Source: a virus
Reading direction: 5' to 3' (one strand)
DNA: 64,000 bases
IMG/VR virus record: IMGVR_UViG_3300020430_000008
Coordinates: 1 to 64,000 of that record
The translations under genes and the position numbers were made by a program. Position 1 is the stretch's first letter; each line of letters opens with the position of its first letter. The notes beneath the pieces are model-generated. The model did no database searches and was not told the origin of the DNA. It saw nothing but the letters and a program-made list of their open reading frames with translations. Shown here one piece after another: positions 56,601-64,000 of the stretch.

Positions 56601-59600
56601 ATGCTGCGGTTGAAATCGAGCCCGAAAGTGTCGGGGCACTTTGATTGTCGGTCAAGCCATATCCAAAATGTAGAATCGGAGTTTCAAGCTTAGTTTGAAT
56701 AACCCAAGCTGAGTTTCTGGCGGTAGTTTGGTTTGAGTCTTGCACAGTTTGGGGCAAGCCAGTCGTTGCATCATAAGCAACTTCCTTAATTTGCGTTCTG
56801 CCCTTAATGTTTACAGCAGCATCAATCTGCATTGCGTTAACATTGATTGCATAACCTTGTGGTCCGATTGTTCCCCAGTCGCCATATGCGCCGGAAACGT
56901 AATCAAGTTCGTATCTCAAGAAATTGATAGTTGACTGTTCCCAAATATCATCAAGGTAATGTTTACCGGTACGAGTAGGCTTGAACGTAATGAATGCCCA
57001 AGCTTGACCATCATAGTAAGGCGGGGTGAACGGAGCATTATATCCAGTTGTTCCATCTTTCATGCCATGTGTTGTTCCGTGGTGCCATGAGACCTTTCCT
57101 ACAGTTCCAGAGCCGGGGACATGAGAACCAGCAGGAACATCTGCATCTGACGTTGCGCCATAAGACATAGACATGGGAGCGACAGAGCCTGTGTAAATAT
57201 AGTGCAATTCTGGTTCGAAGGCATACCCACCCGCACACGGCGGTCCAAATGCGCTTGGGCGACTGTACATCGTGATTGTCTCTGGCGCATCGTTCTGCGG
57301 GCGCGGGTACAGTGACTCTTCTCTGCTATAATTAACACCGTCTGGGCTTCTATATAAATCAATCATGTAGCCCGGTCCAGTACCGCCTTCAGAGCCAAAC
57401 CCCATTCGTTCCATTTGAATATAATCAGTCGTGTAGCAAGGCTGGTACCCGCCGTTGAAGACCAACGTTCCACTGTTACTGTTGTCAAGTGCCGTAGTTG
57501 TAAGCGGCTTGAGTGGACCACGATGGTTTTGCCAATGATTACTCGCGCTTGGCGTCAGCTTGCGCTTAGCTAAAGCCTGAGACTTCCAAAGCTTAACCAT
57601 CATTCGGTACTCAGGAATAACTTGTTCTCCGTTGTGAACAACAGCCGAAACTTGTCCAAAGTTGTTATCTGACTCAGGCAGAGACACAAACGATTGCATA
57701 GACTGTTCAGCCAAGTAAAAGTTTGGAATCTCAGCCAAGAAGTTGTGCATCATCATTTTGTACAAAGGATCACCTTGACCGTTCCACGAAGCTGTAACAT
57801 TAATAGATGCGCTTGGGTGTGGCTCCATATCAATCAACGGCACATTAGTAAGGTATTTCTCTGGCTCAACCAATGTCTCAAACGGAAGCCTGTTATCGAA
57901 ATACTCATTTAAGATTTGATAGTTTCTACCGCCGTCGCGATCAACAGATGCAGTAGTAGCAAGCTTTCTGTGAAGGACCGGGTAGTCTACCGCAATGCCC
58001 GATTTGATAGTGTTGAAAAGAATACCGGGTGCCATAAACGGACCATAGAACGGACGCTTAGCAGCAGCAGGATTGCGACCGTGAGTTTCATAACCTTCTG
58101 CGGTTAGTTTGCCAGAGCCGCCAACGCGCTGGTTTGTTGGATCCTGAATCTGATCAATGTCAAAGTTGTATGCGCTAAAGTCTTCGTCACTGTAAAAGTT
58201 TGCGCGCGCAAAGCCGGCATCGATCGTGGCGAGAGCCGACTCACCATTCTCAAAGTTTTTCCAACTAGTTATAGACCCGAAGAAGCTGGAAGGGGAGCCT
58301 TCTGTCGATGTAATTCCTTTTGTTCGAAACTGGCATGCGTTCCCGGCTGTACCGGGTGTGCCGTCCGCGTCTGGGGATCCATGATCTGTTTCGTACATGA
58401 TTTTTATCGCGACTTGGAACCCACCGATGAGGCTAGCCTGATAGGGCGCGTAAACATTTATATATCCGTTGCCATGGGCGTCGTTGATCGCGTTGCGCAG
58501 GACCGTTGCCGTAATATAAGGACGATTTAGTAACACGTTATTGTCTACTGTATTCATAACAGGACCACGCCATCTATAAAGCTTGTTGATGCCGGAGTAG
58601 CTATCCGGTACAGGAGAGATCTCTGCAAAAGAGTTAAAACTTCTCGCCGTGTCATACTCAAATCTTACAACTACATCATCATCATCCTTAATGTCAAAAG
58701 AATTGCCGTCATCAAGCTCGAAGTAACTATTCCATTTTAAATAAATGAACCCGTATGCTGCAACATCGGAGCTATTACCTCCTGTATAACCCAAAAAGCC
58801 GCCGTGGAATCCAAGTTCAGCGGACCACTCGAAAGGACTGAAAGCAAACCATGGAGTCGAATCCGAGCGCGCAGATCCGAATGCGTCGAATGTATTACTA
58901 ACAGAGCCGGATGTGTCTGCACGTACGAAGGACGAGGGCAAATCATTGATACCCAGATCTGACTCAAAAGTTACATGTTCATCATAACTATCAATAAACT
59001 GCTTGCACAGATCAACTGTACGAAGTTGCGGATAGAACCCTTGATATGGCAAGAACTTCACAACAGCATCGCAAGTCAAGGTAAGCTCGTAAGGTTCTGC
59101 AATGCCAGCATTTTCTGTCTTGATTGCATCTAACAGGCTGGCATTTGCGGTCACAGCATAATCACTCATAAAGGAGCCTGTGATGGTGCCAGCGATAGAC
59201 GTTGTGTCTGACGAACTGGTGAGTGCGCCGACAGAAGAGCTTGGGTTACCGTGAATCGAAAGCCATTGCGAATCTCTTGAAGTGAACCGACCCTGCTTAT
59301 CTAACACAAAATATGGGATTCTATCACTGATTCGATATTCTGGCAAGACTTGACGATCTTGTGATTTGCCGCGAAGCTCTTCAAACCACTTAGCGTAGTT
59401 TTCGTAAAACGGAGCCTTGCCTGATTGCTCGGGAGCCTTCCACTTCCAATCACTCACATACAAACCTTCAACGTCGTGTCCGATAGATCTTGTTAGTTGC
59501 GACACGATTCTGTCGCCAAAGTTAAGAACCGCACTGGCAATCGAAGATGTGAATGGGATAGTTGCTTTGTTGGTGTCTAACGCAGTAAAGAACGGCGCGA

Positions 59601-62600
59601 TGCCATCGCCCTTACCGTATGAAGCCGCGCCGCTAAGTGTTGCGGTTTCAGATGTAAAGTTAAATCTTCTACTGTATGCTGCCTTGCCAGCAGATGGCGA
59701 GCAATAACTGTCACGCCCAACAAGCATATGGGGGCGGGCATAACTAGGTCCGAATGCCATACCAGCAGCCGGTCCTTCGACGTAACGTTCAGTAATTTCG
59801 TTTTGAAACAAATCTTCTTTGTAAATACCAACCTGTTGTGCGATATCGTTGAAATCATCTTGCGACAATGTACTAGAAGACACTACAGCAGCACGATTAA
59901 GGTTATTAATGTATTCTGCGTCGAATCCATATGCCATACCATTATGAAACCAAGTGTGTTGATTTTGCAAAATACCGGGTGCGCCCAAAGTATATGCGTC
60001 TGTAACGCCCACATTCATAGTAAATGGCTCAGACCTGTTAATATTAGCTGCAGAGGCTGATGCTCGATATTGGGCTGGTCCAATTCCTATTGTCCCTTGA
60101 TACCCGGCTATTGTTCCAATGTCAACAGCGCCATCCATTGGCCATACACTTGCTGAAGCTCTAAGGGCAACTTTGTTTTCTGCTTTTAAGGCTTCTTGGA
60201 TTTCGCCCTCAGAAACCTCGAATGCGTCTACAAAGTGCCATGCACCACCGCGATAAATGGTTCTGCGGAAATTGGCACCGTCACCACGACTGAACTTCCA
60301 TACTCCGCGAGCGTTTCTCGTATCGGGATGATCATAATAAGTTCTTCTACCAACGGGATCAACAAAGCTGCGTCGTGAAGCGTGATCATCAGGGTCTACG
60401 TGAACAGCACTTTCATCAGCAGCCCAGAAGCCCGCAACATAGTTGGCGCGTTTGCGCATATCGGTGTGTGAGGCATGATGTGATTGGGGGAATACGGTTT
60501 CGCGGTATGTTAAATCAACCAGCGTGTACGCATCATCACCGCCAAGATCTGTCATCTCTGTGTACATTTCATACAAATCATTGTATGCTGTTCTGTCTGT
60601 CTTAAAGTTGCGAAGCCCCACGTCTTCATTAAGCTGACTGTCGGGGAAGTATTTCAAGTTATTAACGTGTGTGACGTTTGCATATAACATCTTGTCAGGA
60701 TCAACAGAGTATGATACGCTAGGTGCGCTTGAAGGAGTGATGCCACCGGGTGACAGAAGATCTAATCCTTGAGCTACCTGCGCAGATGACCAAGTTGCGG
60801 TCAAAGCTCCCCTGTGAATTGCGGCGAGCATAGTCTTTGCGTTTGTTTCAACAACAGGCACGTAGTAATGGTGATGCTTTCTTTCTGCTGTGTTAATGTG
60901 CCCAAGTTTGCGGAATGCAGCAACAGCATCACTGCCTTGCATTCGACGTAAGGAGCGTACGCGCCCAACAAAACCGGGCTTTGGCGGTACTACTCTGTCA
61001 GAGCGCGGATCGACAACGACATAGCGGTTGTTTTTGCGCATAGTTTGCGCAAGTTCGTGTTCTCCACCGCGAATCTGTTTCCAAGTTGGATATCCATAAG
61101 GTCCATTACGCTTCCACATTAATGAATTGAAAATGCTGCCAACAGACTGTCTAATGGCATACTCTTCATGGTAATCTGTAGAATCAGTGTAGTTTGGACC
61201 GGTGAGTGAGACATCACTCCAGTAGCCGCTTGAGCCTGACCAGTATTGCGGCAAAATATCCCAACGAATAGGTTCGTTTCGCCACAGCCCAGTACCATCA
61301 TTATCTTGTACGAAAGCTCCTTGCAAGTAGAGCGGATCTTCGTTAGGCACGATAGAACTCAGCATAATGGCATCGCCGTTTTTGTCGCTGCTAAGCACCC
61401 TGAGTCCTTTGCCAAACTGAATTGCAAAGTTTACATAATTGTGTAAGTTGGCGATTCGGGATGCGTACGCAAAGCCGCCGCGACTTTCGCCTGTATTGTG
61501 TCCAATTGGGAGAGGATCGTCTGCTGGCAGAATACCGCCACTGGCGTAGAAGCCGAGCGCAACAGCACCTGAGCCGTCTGTTAGCCAGTTGTTTTGAGTC
61601 TCACGGATATTAAGGTTGAGCCTGTGAACATTAGGTATATGTTCTGTACCCAGCCCCTTGGCAATTCCAAAGTAGCGGAACCCTTGATCAGCACTAGTTG
61701 CGTGAGTGTCTTCGCCAGCAATTGAGCTACCTGCGTCAGAAGCACTAATGAAAATAATCGGATCGACTGGACGAGAACCTGATGGCGTGGGGTGGTTAAG
61801 TCCTTGGATGTTATACCCGTGACCTAAATTGAAGTATGTGGAGTTAGCTCCAGAAGGCGCTAAGGATGCGGAAATCCAAGCATATTGATATTCGTTTTGT
61901 GGAATCGGTCGCGTGACGTAATCGTTGTCATAAATGCGCTTTTCGACCTTTTCAGTGTTAATGCCGTGAAGCGGCGTCACATTACGATGCTCAAGTCTTC
62001 CATTTCTGTGAACCTTATGCCACGAAGGACTAACACCATAATCGTGTGAGTGGTCTTGAATCTCAGTGTCTTGTCCAACAACATTCTCGACACCGAATCT
62101 GCCAGATGGCATAGCACGCAATGAGCGCAGACCCAAACGTGGGTGGTGACTAGAAGAATGAATTTCTGCTTTTGTGCTTAAATACTCGCCACTCGACGAG
62201 CCCAAAACTTCAAGGTTACGCCATGGGTATGCATTATATACTGAGTATTCTTCTGCTGCTAAATCAAGAAAGCCCTTCGATTGGTTTCGTGGACCACCGG
62301 GAGCCGAGAACCTATTTGCAATAATAGTATTAAGGTTGGTGCTGCCCGACTCTCTGCTCTGGACTTGGAAATTGGTGTAAATAAACGCATGTTGGTCTTC
62401 ACCATCGCCAAAATCAGTCCTTCTGAGCTTTGGAATTATCTTGAAATGGATCTGCTGAGCGCCAGTCTGAGAGTAGTCAAAACTGGCGTGATTGATTTTA
62501 TCTTGCAAGTCATGAAGAAGCAAATTGCCATCTTGGTCTTTATCAGTCCAAAAACGTTGGGGCATAGTCAAAATTGTCTCAACATGAGTAGTAGCCAACA

Positions 62601-64000
62601 AATCAATGGGGCGTGCTCCGCTGTCGGCACCGGTACGCACCGAAGAGCTAACCTGACCTAACTTTGTGAGATCTGTGTCGTCTGGAGCGTACCAAGCTCC
62701 GTAATCTATTTCGCCGTCAACAACGCCATCGATAAGCTGCCATCTGCCGCCGACAGCAGGATTAGAGCCGATCTCGTATGCAGAGCCCGTTTGGGAAATA
62801 TTACGAACAGACTGGTTATCTCTTAAAAATGGCTTCTGATTTGAGCGACCAACCGTGTGTACAACCTCATAGTTGTGTCGGTAGTTACCAAGCACTGTGA
62901 TAGCCGAACCGGTTGCAATCTGCTCATGATAATGCTTTGTCCATGAAGACTCGTCATCGCCATCGCTAGCAATAACATCGACTCGATGCTCACCAATCAC
63001 AGCAGTCTTGGCAGACGATGTTACCATCTGAATATTTCTAATGTTTACCGGGCGCTTAGCAACTTCGTCACGATAGTAACGTCCACCAATCGGACGCCAG
63101 TGAATTGAATTGCCGCCGCCGCCGTCATCTGCTTGGAACGGATAAGGACCATGTGGGAAAGGATAATCAGGACCGGTCAGACCAACACCACCACTAGTCG
63201 CATGCAAGATACCCGACGATGTACTGAGCGCTGTATTGATCAGAACCAGCCAACCTTCCATACGATTCTTAAGAGTGTCTGTTCCATCGTTGATTGCTGC
63301 GTGTCTGTACTTGCGACCACCAACATACTTCTCTGTGAACGGTCCCTGCATTGGGGTTTCTTTGTCTTCACCGTATGTGTCAGTGTGCAAGTTGACTAAG
63401 TTGACGCCTCGACCAAGACCGCCAAGCTCTGTAGCTGTGGCAGAACCATCGTCATCGTCACCAGTGCGTGATTCGTGAAGTCCATATGCATGGCTTCTTT
63501 TGTTAATATATGTTCCTGCGTCAGTCGAGTGTCCGACGCCAGTGCCTCCACCCCAAACAGTCAGATCTTGGTTAATAAGCTTGGTATAACCTTCATTGAC
63601 ATCATCAGCGCTGGATGAAATGACGTTGAACGGCATGACCAAGTTGCCTCGGAAATGAATGTACGAGCCAGAGCCCCAGCTAGGAGTTGGCGTAACACCT
63701 TCTTGACCACCTTGAAGTGGTGTGCTCTCTAATCCGTTAGTTTCAAAAGTTGTAGACGAACCCGGTACTGAGCCTGTAAGGATGATCGAACGATTACCTG
63801 AAATGCCGGCTTCAGCTTGGGTCACCGTTACGAAGGGGAACGCACCACCAACTTCGCCAGTAAATGCTGCTGTGAGTTTGGGGTGATTATTTAAAGCTTC
63901 AAAAATCCGATAACCATACCCTTCACGCCATGAATCGCTGTTAATGCTCGCGTCGATTCTTTCAATTATTGGATTGTTAGCGTCTGTAAAGTCTTTTGCG
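53617..64000 (-). CDS. Giant virion protein, N-terminus beyond the right edge
   Basis: The frame is open from the right edge to the stop at 53617, giving at least 3460 residues; in-frame codons upstream of 63825 encode SWREGYGYRIFEALNNHPKL, so the GTG at 63825 is not the real start. The sequence is rich in Tyr, Gly, Asn, His and Ser, with many aromatic beta segments and few long helices. The last 300 residues form a more regular domain: RRFVELNRDQIDRYFGR, then LMQDYIIPPHLDFTRT, AMYIFEYEHEFSAQDLADMW, LRFMVFKVKQRAEINYF. I associate this domain with very large structural proteins of marine phages. No catalytic or membrane motif is evident. It starts the block of coupled large virion genes and probably forms a long tail or baseplate appendage. 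Confidence 0.8.
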   Translation of the reverse strand, partial: AKDFTDANNPIIERIDASINSDSWREGYGYRIFEALNNHPKLTAAFTGEVGGAFPFVTVTQAEAGISGNRSIILTGSVPGSSTTFETNGLESTPLQGGQEGVTPTPSWGSGSYIHFRGNLVMPFNVISSSADDVNEGYTKLINQDLTVWGGGTGVGHSTDAGTYINKRSHAYGLHESRTGDDDDGSATATELGGLGRGVNLVNLHTDTYGEDKETPMQGPFTEKYVGGRKYRHAAINDGTDTLKNRMEGWLVLINTALSTSSGILHATSGGVGLTGPDYPFPHGPYPFQADDGGGGNSIHWRPIGGRYYRDEVAKRPVNIRNIQMVTSSAKTAVIGEHRVDVIASDGDDESSWTKHYHEQIATGSAITVLGNYRHNYEVVHTVGRSNQKPFLRDNQSVRNISQTGSAYEIGSNPAVGGRWQLIDGVVDGEIDYGAWYAPDDTDLTKLGQVSSSVRTGADSGARPIDLLATTHVETILTMPQRFWTDKDQDGNLLLHDLQDKINHASFDYSQTGAQQIHFKIIPKLRRTDFGDGEDQHAFIYTNFQVQSRESGSTNLNTIIANRFSAPGGPRNQSKGFLDLAAEEYSVYNAYPWRNLEVLGSSSGEYLSTKAEIHSSSHHPRLGLRSLRAMPSGRFGVENVVGQDTEIQDHSHDYGVSPSWHKVHRNGRLEHRNVTPLHGINTEKVEKRIYDNDYVTRPIPQNEYQYAWISASLAPSGANSTYFNLGHGYNIQGLNHPTPSGSRPVDPIIFISASDAGSSIAGEDTHATSADQGFRYFGIAKGLGTEHIPNVHRLNLNIRETQNNWLTDGSGAVALGFYASGGILPADDPLPIGHNTGESRGGFAYASRIANLHNYVNFAIQFGKGLRVLSSDKNGDAIMLSSIVPNEDPLYLQGAFVQDNDGTGLWRNEPIRWDILPQYWSGSSGYWSDVSLTGPNYTDSTDYHEEYAIRQSVGSIFNSLMWKRNGPYGYPTWKQIRGGEHELAQTMRKNNRYVVVDPRSDRVVPPKPGFVGRVRSLRRMQGSDAVAAFRKLGHINTAERKHHHYYVPVVETNAKTMLAAIHRGALTATWSSAQVAQGLDLLSPGGITPSSAPSVSYSVDPDKMLYANVTHVNNLKYFPDSQLNEDVGLRNFKTDRTAYNDLYEMYTEMTDLGGDDAYTLVDLTYRETVFPQSHHASHTDMRKRANYVAGFWAADESAVHVDPDDHASRRSFVDPVGRRTYYDHPDTRNARGVWKFSRGDGANFRRTIYRGGAWHFVDAFEVSEGEIQEALKAENKVALRASASVWPMDGAVDIGTIAGYQGTIGIGPAQYRASASAANINRSEPFTMNVGVTDAYTLGAPGILQNQHTWFHNGMAYGFDAEYINNLNRAAVVSSSTLSQDDFNDIAQQVGIYKEDLFQNEITERYVEGPAAGMAFGPSYARPHMLVGRDSYCSPSAGKAAYSRRFNFTSETATLSGAASYGKGDGIAPFFTALDTNKATIPFTSSIASAVLNFGDRIVSQLTRSIGHDVEGLYVSDWKWKAPEQSGKAPFYENYAKWFEELRGKSQDRQVLPEYRISDRIPYFVLDKQGRFTSRDSQWLSIHGNPSSSVGALTSSSDTTSIAGTITGSFMSDYAVTANASLLDAIKTENAGIAEPYELTLTCDAVVKFLPYQGFYPQLRTVDLCKQFIDSYDEHVTFESDLGINDLPSSFVRADTSGSVSNTFDAFGSARSDSTPWFAFSPFEWSAELGFHGGFLGYTGGNSSDVAAYGFIYLKWNSYFELDDGNSFDIKDDDDVVVRFEYDTARSFNSFAEISPVPDSYSGINKLYRWRGPVMNTVDNNVLLNRPYITATVLRNAINDAHGNGYINVYAPYQASLIGGFQVAIKIMYETDHGSPDADGTPGTAGNACQFRTKGITSTEGSPSSFFGSITSWKNFENGESALATIDAGFARANFYSDEDFSAYNFDIDQIQDPTNQRVGGSGKLTAEGYETHGRNPAAAKRPFYGPFMAPGILFNTIKSGIAVDYPVLHRKLATTASVDRDGGRNYQILNEYFDNRLPFETLVEPEKYLTNVPLIDMEPHPSASINVTASWNGQGDPLYKMMMHNFLAEIPNFYLAEQSMQSFVSLPESDNNFGQVSAVVHNGEQVIPEYRMMVKLWKSQALAKRKLTPSASNHWQNHRGPLKPLTTTALDNSNSGTLVFNGGYQPCYTTDYIQMERMGFGSEGGTGPGYMIDLYRSPDGVNYSREESLYPRPQNDAPETITMYSRPSAFGPPCAGGYAFEPELHYIYTGSVAPMSMSYGATSDADVPAGSHVPGSGTVGKVSWHHGTTHGMKDGTTGYNAPFTPPYYDGQAWAFITFKPTRTGKHYLDDIWEQSTINFLRYELDYVSGAYGDWGTIGPQGYAINVNAMQIDAAVNIKGRTQIKEVAYDATTGLPQTVQDSNQTTARNSAWVIQTKLETPILHFGYGLTDNQSAPTLSGSISTAAFSESNGYHHGYAGLCEPIGMWHQYGEIPSASQGIYLEVSDIPLSYLQNGTEMTIPNPKWLHITGSPDFNAGAGANIVKWGDGADGSGDPVIYRGGLDWDGHQSGTFTDSIVNGGSASKRLLLGMGYRQSGSFSGSEQAYVVGRDTIRFPDKVADGTLERGGRQQYMRWRLMSTGSLAGIIADHTHLQILSADDGTILDTTWGVTLHPNASTPGLSGSNMPAFERGFYIDASVTGSNIMSGSAHAGGDNVVHGDGEYGPPAHADQMTYLNRGYPGTSSLRQKLMGIGKLPSTYSEDANRAIQLMGIPFRNYYTQWKFDVPNNPNVDKKNLAASYQSELHKNKRGVIPNPPHFSNNISTGSFGDALGATLYTHQLMNTHPYQTCKIGYSVYYFENTGSHNTHLNTVTHKGPGTGRGLPANGFEAGAADYQVPLSNSIGVGRAEIICGYTGSEGIYGVDADGNFEKAIAPRYERYARSIDSPLSGNHPRYPNTNFAYSGYTHGETSYQRYASDYYGEAAGSASNKSNVFGFHNDTVASDATEAGDLQDIYPLGMMGYAQGSTHNEEIERMDPIKLWYTNPVHIANLRYADNLYRHPNGGGGSVTHAGTDSTLDYFSSEKIMAKFPDLEAALNSPRTVPSGKFLPRAGVPALTRSLGSLVGFNIGAKKLGQVAETKKVKEAVIVMPYVMAGPNRSRRRFVELNRDQIDRYFGRNDFSNTAYWASLEKLRGLEGTAVSPVSGLQVNLGASVLRQITLMQDYIIPPHLDFTRTTTAKPYAMYIFEYEHEFSAQDLADMWQGLYPDSGKIMKQVTKQVSHKLNVLELLGAAAEDGGDLPNQLRFMVFKVKQRAEINYFAQTTDSLDDDRFKFKFKAGEARRATEYSYNWPYDFFSLVETAKIDMSVTLRNKKLIENIQLQELNERLELGTRASSIADLSLRSSTSMSIISISETTVRTAARNATTSMATAAISATYGTPSPAAGVTPSSGPTLSGPTRGGY

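Noticed and set aside
63823-63825. GTG at 63825 as the start of the giant protein.
   Set aside because: The frame remains open and protein-like to the right edge, and no ribosome site precedes this codon.
1-64000. tRNA genes, CRISPR arrays, insertion sequences, integrase or attachment sites.
   Set aside because: Gaps between genes are too small for most of these, and no cloverleaf, regular spaced repeats or transposase-like sequence was seen.

Overview
The window is part of the genome of a large tailed bacteriophage with a contractile tail, most likely an uncultured marine T4-like myovirus. Every gene I can support lies on the minus strand, so transcription runs from position 64000 towards position 1. 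Genes are packed tightly, often with TAATG or ATGA stop/start overlaps, and most have strong GGAG or GGAGG ribosome binding sites. The set of T4-type virion genes is clear: terminase, portal, prohead protease, scaffold, major capsid protein, neck proteins, sheath, tube, tail chaperone, tape measure and baseplate wedge. Many of the other virion proteins are of types I associate with marine phage genomes. I see no host gene, tRNA, CRISPR array, integrase or insertion sequence, and no credible plus-strand gene.

In transcription order the layout is as follows. (1) 64000-41640 holds very large virion proteins of unknown detailed role: an open-ended protein of at least 3460 residues, then 377-, 1186-, 1047- and 317-residue proteins, and two related 387/428-residue proteins flanking a J-domain protein. 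(2) 41638-36763 is a DNA metabolism island: a RuvC-like nuclease, then a consensus sigma70-type promoter driving a DnaG-type primase, a small membrane protein and a single-chain Mre11-Rad50 (SbcD-SbcC) fusion. (3) 36751-35498 is a run of four small membrane or exported proteins that looks like a lysis cassette, although no endolysin is visible. (4) 35496-28189 carries a zinc-ribbon protein, a conserved protein, the large terminase, portal, two core-like proteins, a small membrane protein, a possible 22-residue peptide and the prohead protease, with a first acidic core-like protein. (5) 28187-18454 continues with a second core-like protein, a small virion protein, a phage-encoded ribosomal protein bS21, an 1846-residue repetitive fibre-like protein, scaffold and major capsid protein. 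(6) 18353-1 carries neck proteins, a coiled-coil protein, a second repetitive fibre-like protein, sheath, tube, tail assembly chaperone with a probable frameshifted or re-initiated second product, a tape measure protein with tandem hydrophobic repeats, two baseplate genes and a truncated gene at the left edge.

Regulation is partly visible. Strong intrinsic terminators follow the major capsid gene, the 916-residue fibre gene, the 132-codon coiled-coil gene, the sheath gene and the tail chaperone. A 9-base motif (ATAAATAGT on the plus strand, ACTATTTAT in the direction of transcription) recurs in short intergenic gaps 22-93 bases upstream of genes and is a candidate late promoter or other late control element. 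Sigma70-like promoters precede the primase operon and possibly the 317-residue virion gene.

The most interesting items are the embedded bS21 gene, the single-chain Mre11-Rad50 nuclease, the seven-T slip site in the tail chaperone, the leaderless-looking primase promoter, the ACTATTTAT motif, and the giant virion protein. Assignments rest on motif and gene-order recognition by eye; no database search was possible.
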